NCBI GenBank assembly: GCA_033977485.1
Contig: CM066993.1
Coordinates: forward strand, 26,278,001-26,342,000
DNA: 64,000 nucleotides
Source of the DNA: Hydrangea macrophylla
Lineage: Eukaryota; Streptophyta; Magnoliopsida; Cornales; Hydrangeaceae
Reading direction: 5' to 3'
Part shown: one piece after another, positions 9,998 to 19,760 of the stretch
How positions within the stretch are numbered: position 1 is the first letter of the stretch
Layout: every line of letters begins with the position of its first letter
Made by a program: the position numbers and the translations under genes
The notes under the pieces: generated by a model
What the model was told of the DNA's origin: nothing
Databases searched by the model: none
The model's input: only the letters and a program-made list of their open reading frames with translations

Positions 9998-10780
9998 TTA
10001 TTCGGGCTGTAGATTTTTGATGATCATTCGGACCTGATCTTTTTCCGCTGGCCTGCTAGTCATTTGAGCAGCTTTAGCTCTCCAACGAGTAAGGAAACCT
10101 GCGAAGGATTCCCTGTACTCTTGTCGGGTGGTTTCTAGATCTCTTGCAGTTACATCAAACAACTGGTTATATGAATATTGAGCCACGAAAGCTTTGGCCA
10201 ATGCCTCCCAATCTCTGGTTATGGCTGGTTCCAACGTCAAGTACCATGAAAGTGCTGCTCCACTCAAAACTCTTGGAAACAATAGAGCGAAGAGGTCAGA
10301 TCCAATGCCCATGGGCTGCAAAGTTCCTACATAAAGCCTCAGATAGCTCTTTGGATTTCCGGTTCCATTGAAAAATTCAATATGCGGCATCTTAAACTTC
10401 TCTGGGAGTTTGGCTTTTGGAGCGTCACACAACCCTTCAACATCGAACAAATACTCATCCACCCCTTTGCTCTTTCTGATCACACTCTCTAGTTTGTCGA
10501 TCTTGGCCAACTTGTCCTGAATTTCCTGATCTAGCTGAACCTTTGGTTGAACTGTCTCCCCAAAATCTTCTTCTTCATGATGCTCTGGAGGTGGTGGTGG
10601 TGGATTAGTTAGCTGCTCAATCATTCTCATCATAGTGGCAAGTTGTTCTCGATTCTGCTCCCTGCTCTGATCCAAGGCAGCTTGCATTGCGGCCAATCTG
10701 GCTTCCATATCCGCTTCGTATGTCATATCTTCAACCCTAGTCGACTCGGCTGTTCCTTCTTCTAACCCTGATCTGATCAA
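9998..10780 (-). CDS. Tat-lineage gag, cut short by an in-frame TAA
   Basis: This frame holds the N-terminal part of gag. The first ATG is at 10726-10724; the frame extends further upstream only through a TTG. After the ATG come a helical, Gln/Glu/Met-rich segment, a poly-Pro run (PPPPPPEHHEEED), then the capsid-like retrotransposon gag domain with FKMPHIEFFNGTGNPKSYL, ALSWYLTLEPAITRDW and YRESFAGFLTRWRAKA. The TAA at 10000-9998 falls inside the conserved end of that domain (IIKNLQPE) and is followed at once in the same frame by the rest of gag and pol. The break is therefore not at a normal gag-pol boundary and is most simply a nonsense mutation. Programmed readthrough is a weaker alternative, since no known leaky context is visible. 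Confidence 0.88.
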   Translation of the reverse strand: MIRSGLEEGTAESTRVEDMTYEADMEARLAAMQAALDQSREQNREQLATMMRMIEQLTNPPPPPPEHHEEEDFGETVQPKVQLDQEIQDKLAKIDKLESVIRKSKGVDEYLFDVEGLCDAPKAKLPEKFKMPHIEFFNGTGNPKSYLRLYVGTLQPMGIGSDLFALLFPRVLSGAALSWYLTLEPAITRDWEALAKAFVAQYSYNQLFDVTARDLETTRQEYRESFAGFLTRWRAKAAQMTSRPAEKDQVRMIIKNLQPE

Positions 10781-12231
10781 ACGGCTGTTCGGAGCTCTGA
10801 CCCAGAAAGGAGTACAACTTTTCGGTCCTATCTTTTCTTATCTGGTTTATTTAGGGATTTTCAAATAATCAGGTATCTTTATTGCAAAAGAATTTTTCAA
10901 AGAATGATATAAGAAGGTGGATTTACAAAGATGGAAATCATAAATGGAAAATCATTTCCTTTTTCAAAAACATTTTTCTTAAAATCAAAGAAATCTTTTC
11001 AAGCTTTCAAAATTCTGAGGAAAACAAATCTTTTCTTTTGAAAGTATATTAGAGGCGTCGCACTCGTGAGTCGTATATGCAATGCTCGTGTAGTGCATGC
11101 AAATGCAGATGAAATGCAATCTAATCTAAATGCAATGCACCTTAATCTAGCTTAGACCTAGCACATCAGCACATAAGCACATAAGATTCCTTGAGTATGC
11201 TAATCACCCTACTAATCCAATCATTATCCAAGGATTTTGAGTTTTGAAATTCTTGATGGTTCAGGTTTGAAAATTGAAATTTTTCATGAAAATCTTTGAA
11301 AGAGATGGGGAGATTTGTAATTTTCAAAAGAATTTTTGAACCATCAATGCTTGTGGTGAGAAATCATGATTCTTAAAAATTGAGGTGGGAATTTTGAAAT
11401 TCTAAGATCTGAGAGGAAGATTTTGAAATTGAATCATCATGATTTCTTGAAGACCAAAGTAAAATTTTTTTTTTTTGAAATTCTCTAAAATCTAGGAGAA
11501 TTTGAAATTGAATCATCAAAGTGTGATCATGATTTCTGGAAATAGGAATTTTGAAATTCTCTAAAATCTAAGGAGAATTTTGGAAAGATTTTGTGAAAGT
11601 GAATCTCAAAGCAAATTTTCAAAAGGGATATTCTTGGAATTTTCAAAAGACTTGGGGTTTTTCAAAGAAGTGCTTATAGTTTCAAAAATTTTCAAAATTG
11701 TCCTCAAATAATGATTGGATGTTCGGATAAAGACCATACTATCCTAGAGGAATCCACCATACAAGGTTTGATGATGCCTTCGCATACACGTCCTCATCAT
11801 CCACATAATCCCTTACGGGCAAGCGCAAGTAATTCATCACATTGTCCTAATCAAAGATGATAATCAAGATCCTAATTGAAGGGTTCTATAGAAACTATAT
11901 GCAAAGGCCGGGTTTTAGTCTCATAAAGGGTCCATTAGCAAGCTCAGCGGTGTGGTTGACCGCCTCCCCGAGGGCGTGCCGTTCACACATAGGCTCTATA
12001 TACCGCACGCGGTACAAGGCTAACGGTGACTACATGCTACCAAAACTCTTGACAAATAGAGGAAAGAGGGCCCTCTATCTTCAAGGCAATGATCTCAAGC
12101 AGTCGCGGTGAAAGAACAATGCAAGTGCAAATGCAGGCAGAAACAACATGATTATTGAATTAATAACAAGGATATTCATTGGTTCAAGTCAAACCCTCGA
12201 AGAACAAGAAACCATCGGTTTCATGTTCAAA
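10781..12231 (-). other. TatA 5' leader with conserved block and covarying hairpin
   Basis: This is the untranslated leader between primer site and gag. The gag-proximal part (10860-11700) is AT-rich and made of imperfect repeats of words such as GAAATTCTCTAAAATCT and AATCATGATTTCT. The part nearer the primer site contains a block at 11838-11934 that matches the TatD leader (39372-39464), sharing CACATTGTCCTA, CTATATGCAAAGGC and AGGGTCC. A hairpin, TACCGC with GCGGTA, lies at 12001-12014, followed by AACGGTGACT. TatD has TACCTT with AAGGTA at the equivalent place. Packaging or dimerisation signals are expected here in retroelements, but that role is inferred. Confidence 0.6.
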
Positions 12232-12249
12232 TCCCCAGCAGAGTCGCCA
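12232..12249 (-). promoter_or_regulatory. TatA primer-binding site, tRNA-Arg type
   Basis: On the minus strand TGGCGACTCTGCTGGGGA begins 3 nt after the end of the 5' LTR. It matches the 3' end of plant tRNA-Arg (complement of TCCCCAGTGGAGTCGCCA, as I recall it) with two mismatches. Initiation of minus-strand DNA synthesis from tRNA-Arg is typical of Ogre/Tat elements. Confidence 0.85.
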
Positions 12250-14943
12250 GATTGTGGACCACTGCGAATGAGGAGGTCCTGACGCTCTCCCTCGATAGTG
12301 TCCCGGGACGGATCCCAAGGAGCACACTTCAGGGAAAATTAGGACTTCCTCACGCGATCCTAGAGACAAAGAGTCGCCACCTAATTTTTATCGGGAATTA
12401 GGAAACCCAAGTTTGACTCGCCCAAAATTGAATAAGGTTACTCGCCCTTCATTACCAGAAACAAGGTTCGGGGGTCTTGGTACGAGAGGGGAAGGAGCCC
12501 AAGCAGGACTAAAGCACCCCCTCCTCGCCCTACCGAATGGTAGGCCTTGATTCAAATATCCTTGTTATTAATTCATAATAGATGTTGTTTCCTCAAACAT
12601 ACTAGATAGATATATACATGGCAAAAAGAAACATCTAATGAAAATCATTTCAAGAGACTAAATCAAGTAGAAAGCGGATGCTCATGCAATACAAGGGAGA
12701 AGTATACTCACAGTGGCTAGTCCCGCCCGGGACCGATGCAAATAAAGTAAACATGTCATGATATGCAAAGGGAACGAGAAGACTTACATTGGTTGACTCA
12801 AGCGGAGTTGCGAAAGCAAAAAGAATGGAAACGTGCAATGCAATCATGCAACAATCCTAGATAAGATGTCTCTAACAAATAATCATATAAACGGAGACTA
12901 TCCTAAAGGAATTGTGTCGTTGAAATCAAAGTTGTAAACCTAGAAAAATTCTAAGAGAAACGATAGAGATAGTACACGATACATGGGCACTAAGCCACAT
13001 GTAGACGAGGCAAACCACAAATCGAAGTCCGGGTCCGAGGCACTTAATTCTCTGCACTAATACACCAAAGAATACCCAAGCATTGCAAAAATACAAGCAA
13101 ACAAATGATATGCATGATAAACAAAGAAAACATGTCATCAATCAAATTTCCAGATTCAGCAACCTCTAATGAATCCTATCAAAAGTGGTCTTAAACATGA
13201 GCTGGATAAAAACCCTTTTACAGAAAGTTAGATACATGTCTTAGGGAACTTCTCCAAAAAGTGGGACCTCAATATCAATTTTATTGTTTGAGAAATAAAT
13301 GTTTTGGGAATAGTGGATCAGGACTGTCCACTGTTCTTGTAAAAATCATAATTAAATCTACAAAAATCATATGAAGCTCTATTTGGTGTCAAAAGAAAGC
13401 TATTTCATTGTAGTATATGATAAAAATAAACCCATGGACATTCTGTAATCACAAGGTTTCTGAAAAAGTGTTTTAAACAGACTCTGTTATTCTGGAAATT
13501 TGGTATCATTTGACAAATGAATGCAAAACATAATAGAAGTATAATAGAAGTTCATGAATCATGTTAACCAAGTTGATTTAAGCTTTTGATCTCTCATCCA
13601 TTTATCCTAGGTGATTTCTAAACCAAGTTTTATTCATCAATTGTTGTTGAGTGATCAAGGTATGACCATTTTGTATACATAATCATATTTGTAATTAAAC
13701 TTAGAAAATTCCAGAATAGTTGTATCAACTTTAAACGCTTAGAAAACGATCCTAACTCGATCGTATGCTCACGATTTTACATCGGCATATAGATATATGA
13801 GTTAGGAATCATCCCCAAAAAGCGGAACGTCGATAACTATTATAGATTTTCTGAAATTCAAGCACAAAGAGACGATGTTCAAATCTGTCAACCGATTTCT
13901 CAACAATTTCTAAAAATAGTATATGAATCCTAAAAGCTCTCAAAACGGACCGGATGAAAGCTAATTCATCAAAGTTTACCCAGAAAATTTGAAATCCATC
14001 AAACTATGGGTTTTGATGGACCAAATCTAATGGACAAAACCAATCTGCTTTGCTGAATTTTTATCTAGTTCATTTTAAAGTGTGAGGAAAACATTTTAGT
14101 GATAGTTGAAGCTTATTAGAGAGATCAAACTCATAGATCAACTTAATTATCATGATTCCCAATCAATTTAGCCCTCAAGTTCTATGAAGAACTTTTAGAT
14201 CAAGGATCAAAGGGACTTATAAATATCATGTTGGAGATGAAATTCAATAGGAATCCTAGGTAATAGGAATAATCAAGAGATAGGTATGAACATAGAAATC
14301 ATCCTTCTCATAGACCATATTTCCAAACCATCATGGAATTCAAAATAGATATATGTATATATATATATAATCATGTATGCATGAATCTAAACTAAAATTG
14401 AAGAATGAAACCAAAATTGAAAATCAAAGTGAAAAACAATCTCTAATTGTAAATTATCAATAAAAATCAAAGAGATTTGGATCTAACTATGTGAGTGTGT
14501 GAAGAACATGAGAGGAAGAAGATGAGTGTTCTAATAAGTAGAAATAGAACTAAGTTAGATCCAAATCTTATAGATCTATATATACAAAGTAGGAATTAGA
14601 GATGAACTATAGTGTTTACCTCTTGGAGGATTCTCAATTACAAGACCAAAATTGATTTGAAGATCTTCTTCTTCAAGTGTTATTCAAGTGTTCTTCAAGC
14701 ACTCATCCATGGAAGTTGAGGGAGGCAATTGATGTTCAAATTGTGGTCTAATTAGCCTAAGTTAATCTAAATTCAATTCATAATTTTCTCTCTCTAGAAT
14801 TCACCTAAATTGAAAGTATATTCAAAGTATACTTATCTCTCTTGTATGTGCTTCTATGTGTGTTTGTATCTCCAAGTATATTCAAGTGTATCTCTTCCAA
14901 GTGTCTAGTGTGTTAAGATGTGATCTCATATGAGATGTATGAG

Positions 14944-14954
14944 ATCTTATATAG
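14944..14954 (-). promoter_or_regulatory. TATA box of the TatA LTR
   Basis: The minus strand reads CTATATAAGAT here, about 785 bp into the LTR. Transcription would start roughly 30 bases further along the minus strand, near 14915, and run toward gag. Confidence 0.6.
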
Positions 14955-15131
14955 AGTTTTGAAGACTTAGCTCTTAAGTTTCAGGGTTAAAACAGGATTT
15001 TTAGAGCTTAAAAGAGGGTTAAAATGGCCATTTCGGAGCCTAAACGCAATTTCCAGGCAATTTCCTCGCAGTGGGAAGCTTCTAGAAGGGTCTGGAACTC
15101 AAAAAGCTCCGTGGAGGACACAAATGGAAGT

Positions 15132-15183
15132 GGCGGTTATGGTGGGACCCGCCACCCCTATACCCAAAACCGCCATTTACTAT
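15132..15183 (-). repeat. Inverted repeat in TatA U3
   Basis: GGCGGTT (15132-15138) and AACCGCC (15168-15174) form an inverted repeat about 180 bp upstream of the TATA box. The adjoining ATAGTAAATGGCGGTT on the minus strand is shared with the putative PMD promoter at 581-596. Confidence 0.6.
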
Positions 15184-15739
15184 TTGGGTCCCTCTGGTCA
15201 CCCACAAGCTCTGTTTCAAAAATCACGTGCACTGCTTTTCCAGATTTTTGTAAAAATGCTTTTTGGTGTCCGAAATCGTCCGTTTACGTACCGTTGGAAA
15301 GCTGTCAGGTTGAATTTCAGTATAAAAATATTTCCAGAGGTTTTATAATGAGAATTGAAGTCCAATTGAAGTCCGGAAGTCCTCCGGAACTTTCGTCGTC
15401 TTTTTGAAATCAAATGACGTCTTTTCCAAAATTGCTTTCAAATGTGCGTCGATTTCGAACTTTTCTTTAAAATTGAATCTCTGGATACCTAGAATACTGC
15501 GTTTAGAACACTTAATGTTCATATAACCCTGAGAGAATATGAATTCTGAGAGATGATTTTGACAAAACCGGGATTTATTCATGGAAAAGGGCTTTTCTGA
15601 GCTTGAAGTCACTTTCCGAAGTCCGATCTTCTGATTGTGTGGAATCCAGTACCTTCCACGGGGTACTTTTCATCATCGAATCCTCCAAGACGTTGTCCAC
15701 CCTAAATCCTATCAGTGTGGTCAAAATTGGGTGTCTACA

Positions 15740-16107
15740 ACCACCCCTTTGCTGATGCTATTTCTGTTTCTTTCCCGAGCCCTTCTCGTAGCCCTCACGT
15801 TTTCGTTTGGCCCTTGGAGACTTATCTTCCATGAAGTTTGAATGTTTAGACTTCAAGAACTCCTCGGTGTCGATGTCCTTCCTGACCCACTCTAAGAGTT
15901 CAACCAAGGTTGTCGGTCGTTGTTGGTGGAACGACGTGGCGACCTTGGTGTTCTGAACCCCCAAGAGAAGGCTATGATTATGACCATCTCGTTTAGTTCA
16001 TGAATTTGATGATTTTGCTGGTTAAACCTATTGACATAATCCTTCAAGGATTCTCCCTTTTGCTACTTGACAACGTAGGTATCATTGAGATGCACGTTTT
16101 AAGATAT
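15740..16107 (-). pseudogene. Fragment of Ty3/gypsy gag, frameshifted
   Basis: Minus-strand frames encode KGESLKDYVNRFNQQ (about 16060-16010) and, after a frameshift, VATSFHQQRPTTLVELLEW followed by a Lys/Arg-rich tail (15964-15758). This matches, residue for residue in many places, the gag of GagC at 19014-19300 (EESLKDYVDHFNRQ, VATSFHLGRLVTLVELFE, KRKHKGPEKGLRKKPK). It is therefore a second, inverted, truncated copy of the same gag family. TatA is inserted into its 3' part at 15739/15740 and the copia LTR into its 5' part near 16108. Confidence 0.75.
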
Positions 16108-16811
16108 TGTCGACCTAATAGATAAATATATCTTATATTCCTAGAGAATCATTCACTACGCTTGGATTACGAAACATGTCAACAAACATTTTGTTGATAA
16201 AACTAGCTAGCTCCCAGTAATCCCTCGTAGTGACATTCTCGAGGGAATACTTACTCTTATAAAAGTGGGTAGAATTCCATCTTGATAGTATATTTTTCGA
16301 ACGTTGCATACCTTATTACACAAGATACTAAGGTGTTGATCTTGCAAGACCTCACTGATTGATAAGTCAAAGCAACCAAGCATACAACTTGTGTCCATAA
16401 TTATCTCAAGATTATGAACATGTATCCCTATACAAGTTTGAGTTTCTATTGACGATGACAGCATTTAGGAGTCCATAGGTTTAACTCAGGTCTATCAATA
16501 CACCATGTGAACTAGCATATTAACCAATAGTCAAAGGCTCTCATTAATAAGATTCATTGTTCTACCTGTAGGCATTAATCATGCTATAGTGTATACCTGG
16601 TAAGTTATCCAGACTTATAATCTACTATGACTTATGCAAAAAAGCAAGGATTTGTGATTCATAACTCACATGTGTAATCACATATACAAATGAATTACAT
16701 ACAATGATGTTTAAGGATTTCAGTCTAATATTCATCTCATGATCTAACATACATAAATGCATTATGATATTCCATTGTCCAACTAATTGGTTTGAGGGCA
16801 TATTCCCAGCA
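16108..16811 (-). repeat. Ty1/copia LTR remnant
   Basis: On the minus strand the sequence starts TGCTGGGAATATGCCC at 16811, a start resembling Angela/BARE-type copia LTRs as I remember them. It is preceded by the polypurine tract CAAGTGGGAGTT (16823-16812), as expected for a 3' LTR. The far end is less certain; I place it at TGTCGACC near 16108, where gag similarity resumes. No open copia pol is present next to it. Confidence 0.6.
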
Positions 16812-16823
16812 AACTCCCACTTG

Positions 16824-17461
16824 CACTCATAACCATATAGTGTTAAAACTAACAGTAGCATTGTCTACATGACTTGTCAAAAATTCTTAACTTGTAAGGT
16901 TTTGTAAAGGAACTAAAATACACATTTTGCCTAAAGGCAATCGATTACTGATAAAGTCAATAAATTGCTAATTAAAGCCAATCAATTGCAGGATAAACCA
17001 ATTGATTGCCATATTCCAGTACACACCAATCGATTGCCAAAAGGAGATAATCGATTGAACTACCAGTTGATTGCCACTAAGGCAATTGAATGCCCAACCA
17101 ATCGATTTAAAACATAACCAATCGATTGGACTATACTAGAGAGGCAATTTTTCAGATCAGATCGTGAAAATACCAGATAATGTATTTTAAATGCACCAAA
17201 ACGATTTTTAATTAAGATAATCACTTCTAAACTAATCAGATTAAAATAAAATCAAAACTAGATGATCTTAACAATCAAAGAATCCTTTTCTAAAAAGGAT
17301 TTAACTTTGATTAATCCTAGCTCATGATAATTCACAATCTGATTACATGTAGTGATAGGTCAAAAAATTCAAGTCAAAGCCAAATTGCTAAATCAACATA
17401 GAGACACTGAGTCATCCAGAATAGGTACCTGGAATTCAGATATCCCGAGATGATCAGTCGA
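16824..17461 (-). other. Copia 3' internal remnant with a cluster of ATCGAT-type palindromes
   Basis: Directly upstream (minus sense) of the copia polypurine tract there is no recognisable gene. Between about 16935 and 17135 the words CAATCGATTG, CAATTGATTG, AATCGATTGG and near variants occur about nine times at roughly 20-base spacing. Bases 17140-17461 are AT-rich and hold nothing I can name. Confidence 0.45.
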
Positions 17462-17985
17462 TGCTGCCCAGTCTGGGCCCACAGCTCGGAATCACGAGGC
17501 AGAATCGTCCCCCAGTGGGTGTGACCCAGGCCTGCCCCATGACTTGCTCTACAAGGATTGCTGGCTGTTCCCTAACTCAGTCAGAAAGCTAATACTAGAA
17601 GTTTGCTAAACCATTAAGGGAACCTCCATGATTTATGCTAATCACTTGTAATCAAGTTGGGTTTCCTTAATCAGCTAGTTACCTTGTATGAGTGGTCTCT
17701 TGCATCTATAAAAGAGACTACTCACCCCTATTGAGGGAGAGGACATTCTGATCCGACAAGGATAGCAATTTCATACATCACTCATACATATATACCTGGC
17801 CAGCCACTGGTAGTACCGTCCTCTCTGTTGGTTCACCATAGGTGGTTGATGATCTGTTAGCAAATGCACTTCGACGCACCACATGGACGTAGGCCACCTA
17901 ATTAACAGTGTCAAACCACATACAAATACCTTATCTCTCTTCTTAAATTATGCTTCTTGTCCTTTGCAAATTTTTGGCATAATCA
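17462..17985 (+). repeat. GagC 5' LTR
   Basis: It runs from TGCTGCCCAG to AATCA just before the primer site. A TATA-like CTATAAAAG lies near 17706-17714, so a transcript start around 17740 is plausible. The start is inferred from where similarity to the right copy begins. Confidence 0.6.
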
Positions 17986-17988
17986 GTT

Positions 17989-18006
17989 TGGCACCGTCTG
18001 TGGGAA
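17989..18006 (+). promoter_or_regulatory. GagC primer-binding site
   Basis: TGGCACCGTCTGTGGGAA follows the LTR end after three bases. This form is common in plant Ty3/gypsy elements; I cannot name the primer tRNA from the sequence alone. Confidence 0.65.
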
Positions 18007-18047
18007 CGACAGATTTCTCAGAGCACAAATCACTTAACTGATTTCCA

Positions 18048-19330
18048 TGCCACCGAAGAAGGGTATGAAGACTGCTGCTCTAGTAGGACAGGCGGATTTA
18101 CAGGCCAGGCAACCGATTGCTTCCATGACCTCTGAAAAGATCACCGCGGCTCTTGTGTAATTCCTGGGGGGCCAGGAGCAAACTCAACAACAGATTGAAG
18201 TGCAGCTGGCCCGTCAGGACAAGCTCCCCCAAATTGAAGATCACCCCGAGAAAGGTGCGCACGACCGAAAGCCTGTACAGGTCCGAACGCGTTCCCATAC
18301 TGGGCTTGTATCCCTGCCTGCTTTGGGTTGGTTCAAGAACGATGAGGGTAGCCAGGCTCCCGAGCTGACCCGATAAAGTCCCCAGGCCAACCCACGCCTG
18401 GCAGGGGACAATAGAGAAATCATCAACAGCAGATACCCTGCCAAAGTAGAGGGGCAAGGGCAAGGGCAAACGGCCTAAGAGACGTGGAGATCTTAGGCAC
18501 ACAATTACCCGGAGTCGAAGATGGGTCCCATCCCCAAGGACAGCACATTTTGAGGAAGAGGCCTCATCGTCTAACCCGATATACCCTTCAAATATGGAGC
18601 AGGAGATTGGTCAGCAAGATGCCAAGGCCCAGGTTGAGGACCTATAGAAGCAAATTGAGAAGTTGAGTCATAAGCCACGCCATGATCATAACAATACAGA
18701 AATCGAGTCACCCGTTGCCGTCCAGGTCACAGGATACCCCATCCCGCAGAAGTTCAAACCACCTTATCCTGATTCTTATGATAGTTCAGGAAGCCCAGTG
18801 GATCATATCCGGACTTATAAGACCCAAATGGTGTTGGTCACCACCACCGACGAACTACTGTGCTTGGCCTTTCCCAGCACTCTCAATGGATCGGCCGTAT
18901 AGTGGTTCTATGCTCTCAAGCCCTGAACGATCGATAATTTCAAGGAACTCACCAAATTTTTTATCATCTAGTTCGTGGGGATGCTCGACTGATCACAGCC
19001 CGACACTCAACTAGTGATCGTCAAGGAAGGTAAGGAAGAATCCCTTAAGGATTACGTCGACCATTTCAACCGACAAAGGCTCCAGATCCGTCACCTGAAT
19101 GAAACGGTTGCTACGTCGTTCCACCTTGGCCGACTGGTAACCCTGGTTGAGCTATTTGAGAGGGATGGGAAGTACATTGACATGGAGGAGTTCCTAAACT
19201 CCAAGCGTGCTAGCTTTCTGGGAGATGAGTCCTTGAGATCCAAACGCAAACACAAAGGCCCCGAGAAGGGCTTGAGAAAGAAGCCAAAGCAGAATCAGCA
19301 TGGAGGGAGTCAGGATTGGTCCCCGATTGC
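18048..19330 (+). pseudogene. GagC gag, degenerate
   Basis: An ATG at 18048 opens MPPKKGMKTAALVGQ, but stops soon follow and the frame is lost several times between 18160 and 18660. From about 18700 the capsid-like domain is visible in pieces: GYPIPQKFKPPYPDSYDSSG, HIRTYKTQM, LLCLAFPSTLNGSAV, WFYALKP and TIDNFKELTKFF with stops between, then an open stretch from 19014 with EESLKDYVDHFNRQ and a basic C-terminus. No zinc knuckle and no protease follow before the 3' LTR. It encoded the structural protein of a gag-only element. Confidence 0.75.
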
Positions 19331-19365
19331 CTTCACACCTCTTTTCTGGCCTATCCACGAGGTCA

Positions 19366-19760
19366 TGACTTGGGCCCATAGCCAGGGATCACGAAGCAGA
19401 ATTATCCCTTAGTGGTTGTGACCCAGGCCTGCCCGTGACTTGCTCTACAAGGATTGCTGGCAGTTCCCTAACTTAGTCAGAAGTCTAATACGAGCAGTTT
19501 TCTAAACCATTAAGGGAACTTCCATGATTTATTCTAATCACTTATATTCAATTTAAGTTTCCTTAATCAGCTAGTTACCTTGTACGAGTAATCTCTTGCA
19601 TATATAAAAGTGACCACTCACCCCCGTTGGGGGGGAGGACATTCTGATCAGACAAGGATAACAATTTCATACATCACTCATACACATATAGGCCGGTCAC
19701 TGGTAGCACTGCCCTCTCTATTGGTTAACCACAAGTCGTCGGTGATCTGTTAGTAAACGC
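19366..19760 (+). repeat. GagC 3' LTR, truncated
   Basis: It aligns with 17462-17910 of the left LTR through CTGTTAGTAAACGC and then ends; the last 75 or so bases of the left LTR have no counterpart. The break coincides with the apparent start of the Athila LTR. The TATA-like CATATATAAAAG is near 19598-19609. Confidence 0.65.

Larger units (their letters stand above)
1..15739 (-). mobile_element. TatA: Tat-lineage Ty3/gypsy retrotransposon, 3' end outside window
   Basis: Read on the minus strand, the order is 5' LTR (15739-12253), primer-binding site, leader, gag, pol, a spacer with hairpin motifs, then an antisense PMD gene. The 3' LTR should lie left of base 1. Lineage evidence is the second, archaeal-like RNase H between reverse transcriptase/RNase H and integrase, the long LTR, and the tRNA-Arg-type primer site, all known hallmarks of the Tat lineage (Ogre/Retand relatives). 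The LTR end at 15739 (TGTAGACACC on the minus strand) abuts an unrelated gag fragment, so that flank is the insertion site. The target duplication cannot be confirmed because the other end is missing. Apart from one stop codon in gag, the coding region is open, which suggests a fairly recent insertion. That the PMD gene belongs to the element is an inference from position: no LTR end separates it from pol. Confidence 0.85.
12253..15739 (-). repeat. TatA 5' LTR (3487 bp)
   Basis: The LTR has the terminal dinucleotides TG...CA: on the minus strand it starts TGTAGACACC at 15739 and ends GGTCCACA at 12253, directly before the primer site. Sequence near the inner end (for example GAGTCGCCAC and TTGGTACGAGAG, 12370-12500) is shared with the TatD LTR, so the two elements are related. 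The second copy lies outside the window. Several frames inside it are open by chance only. Confidence 0.85.
17462..19760 (+). mobile_element. GagC: small non-autonomous Ty3/gypsy element with gag only
   Basis: Two related LTR-like segments (17462-17985 and 19366-19760) flank a primer site and a decayed gag; there is no pol. Shared LTR landmarks are TGGGCCCA, TGACCCAGGCCTGCCC, TTGCTCTACAAGGATTGCTGG, AACCATTAAGGGAAC and AGGACATTCTGATC. The right copy stops at about 19760, where the Athila LTR begins, so it was truncated by or together with that insertion. The many differences between the two copies show that the element is old. Exact outer ends are estimates, and no target duplication was identified. 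Confidence 0.7.

Noticed and set aside
18098..18502. 134-codon minus-strand frame in GagC
   Set aside because: Shadow of the decayed plus-strand gag, whose homology to other gag sequence is clear.
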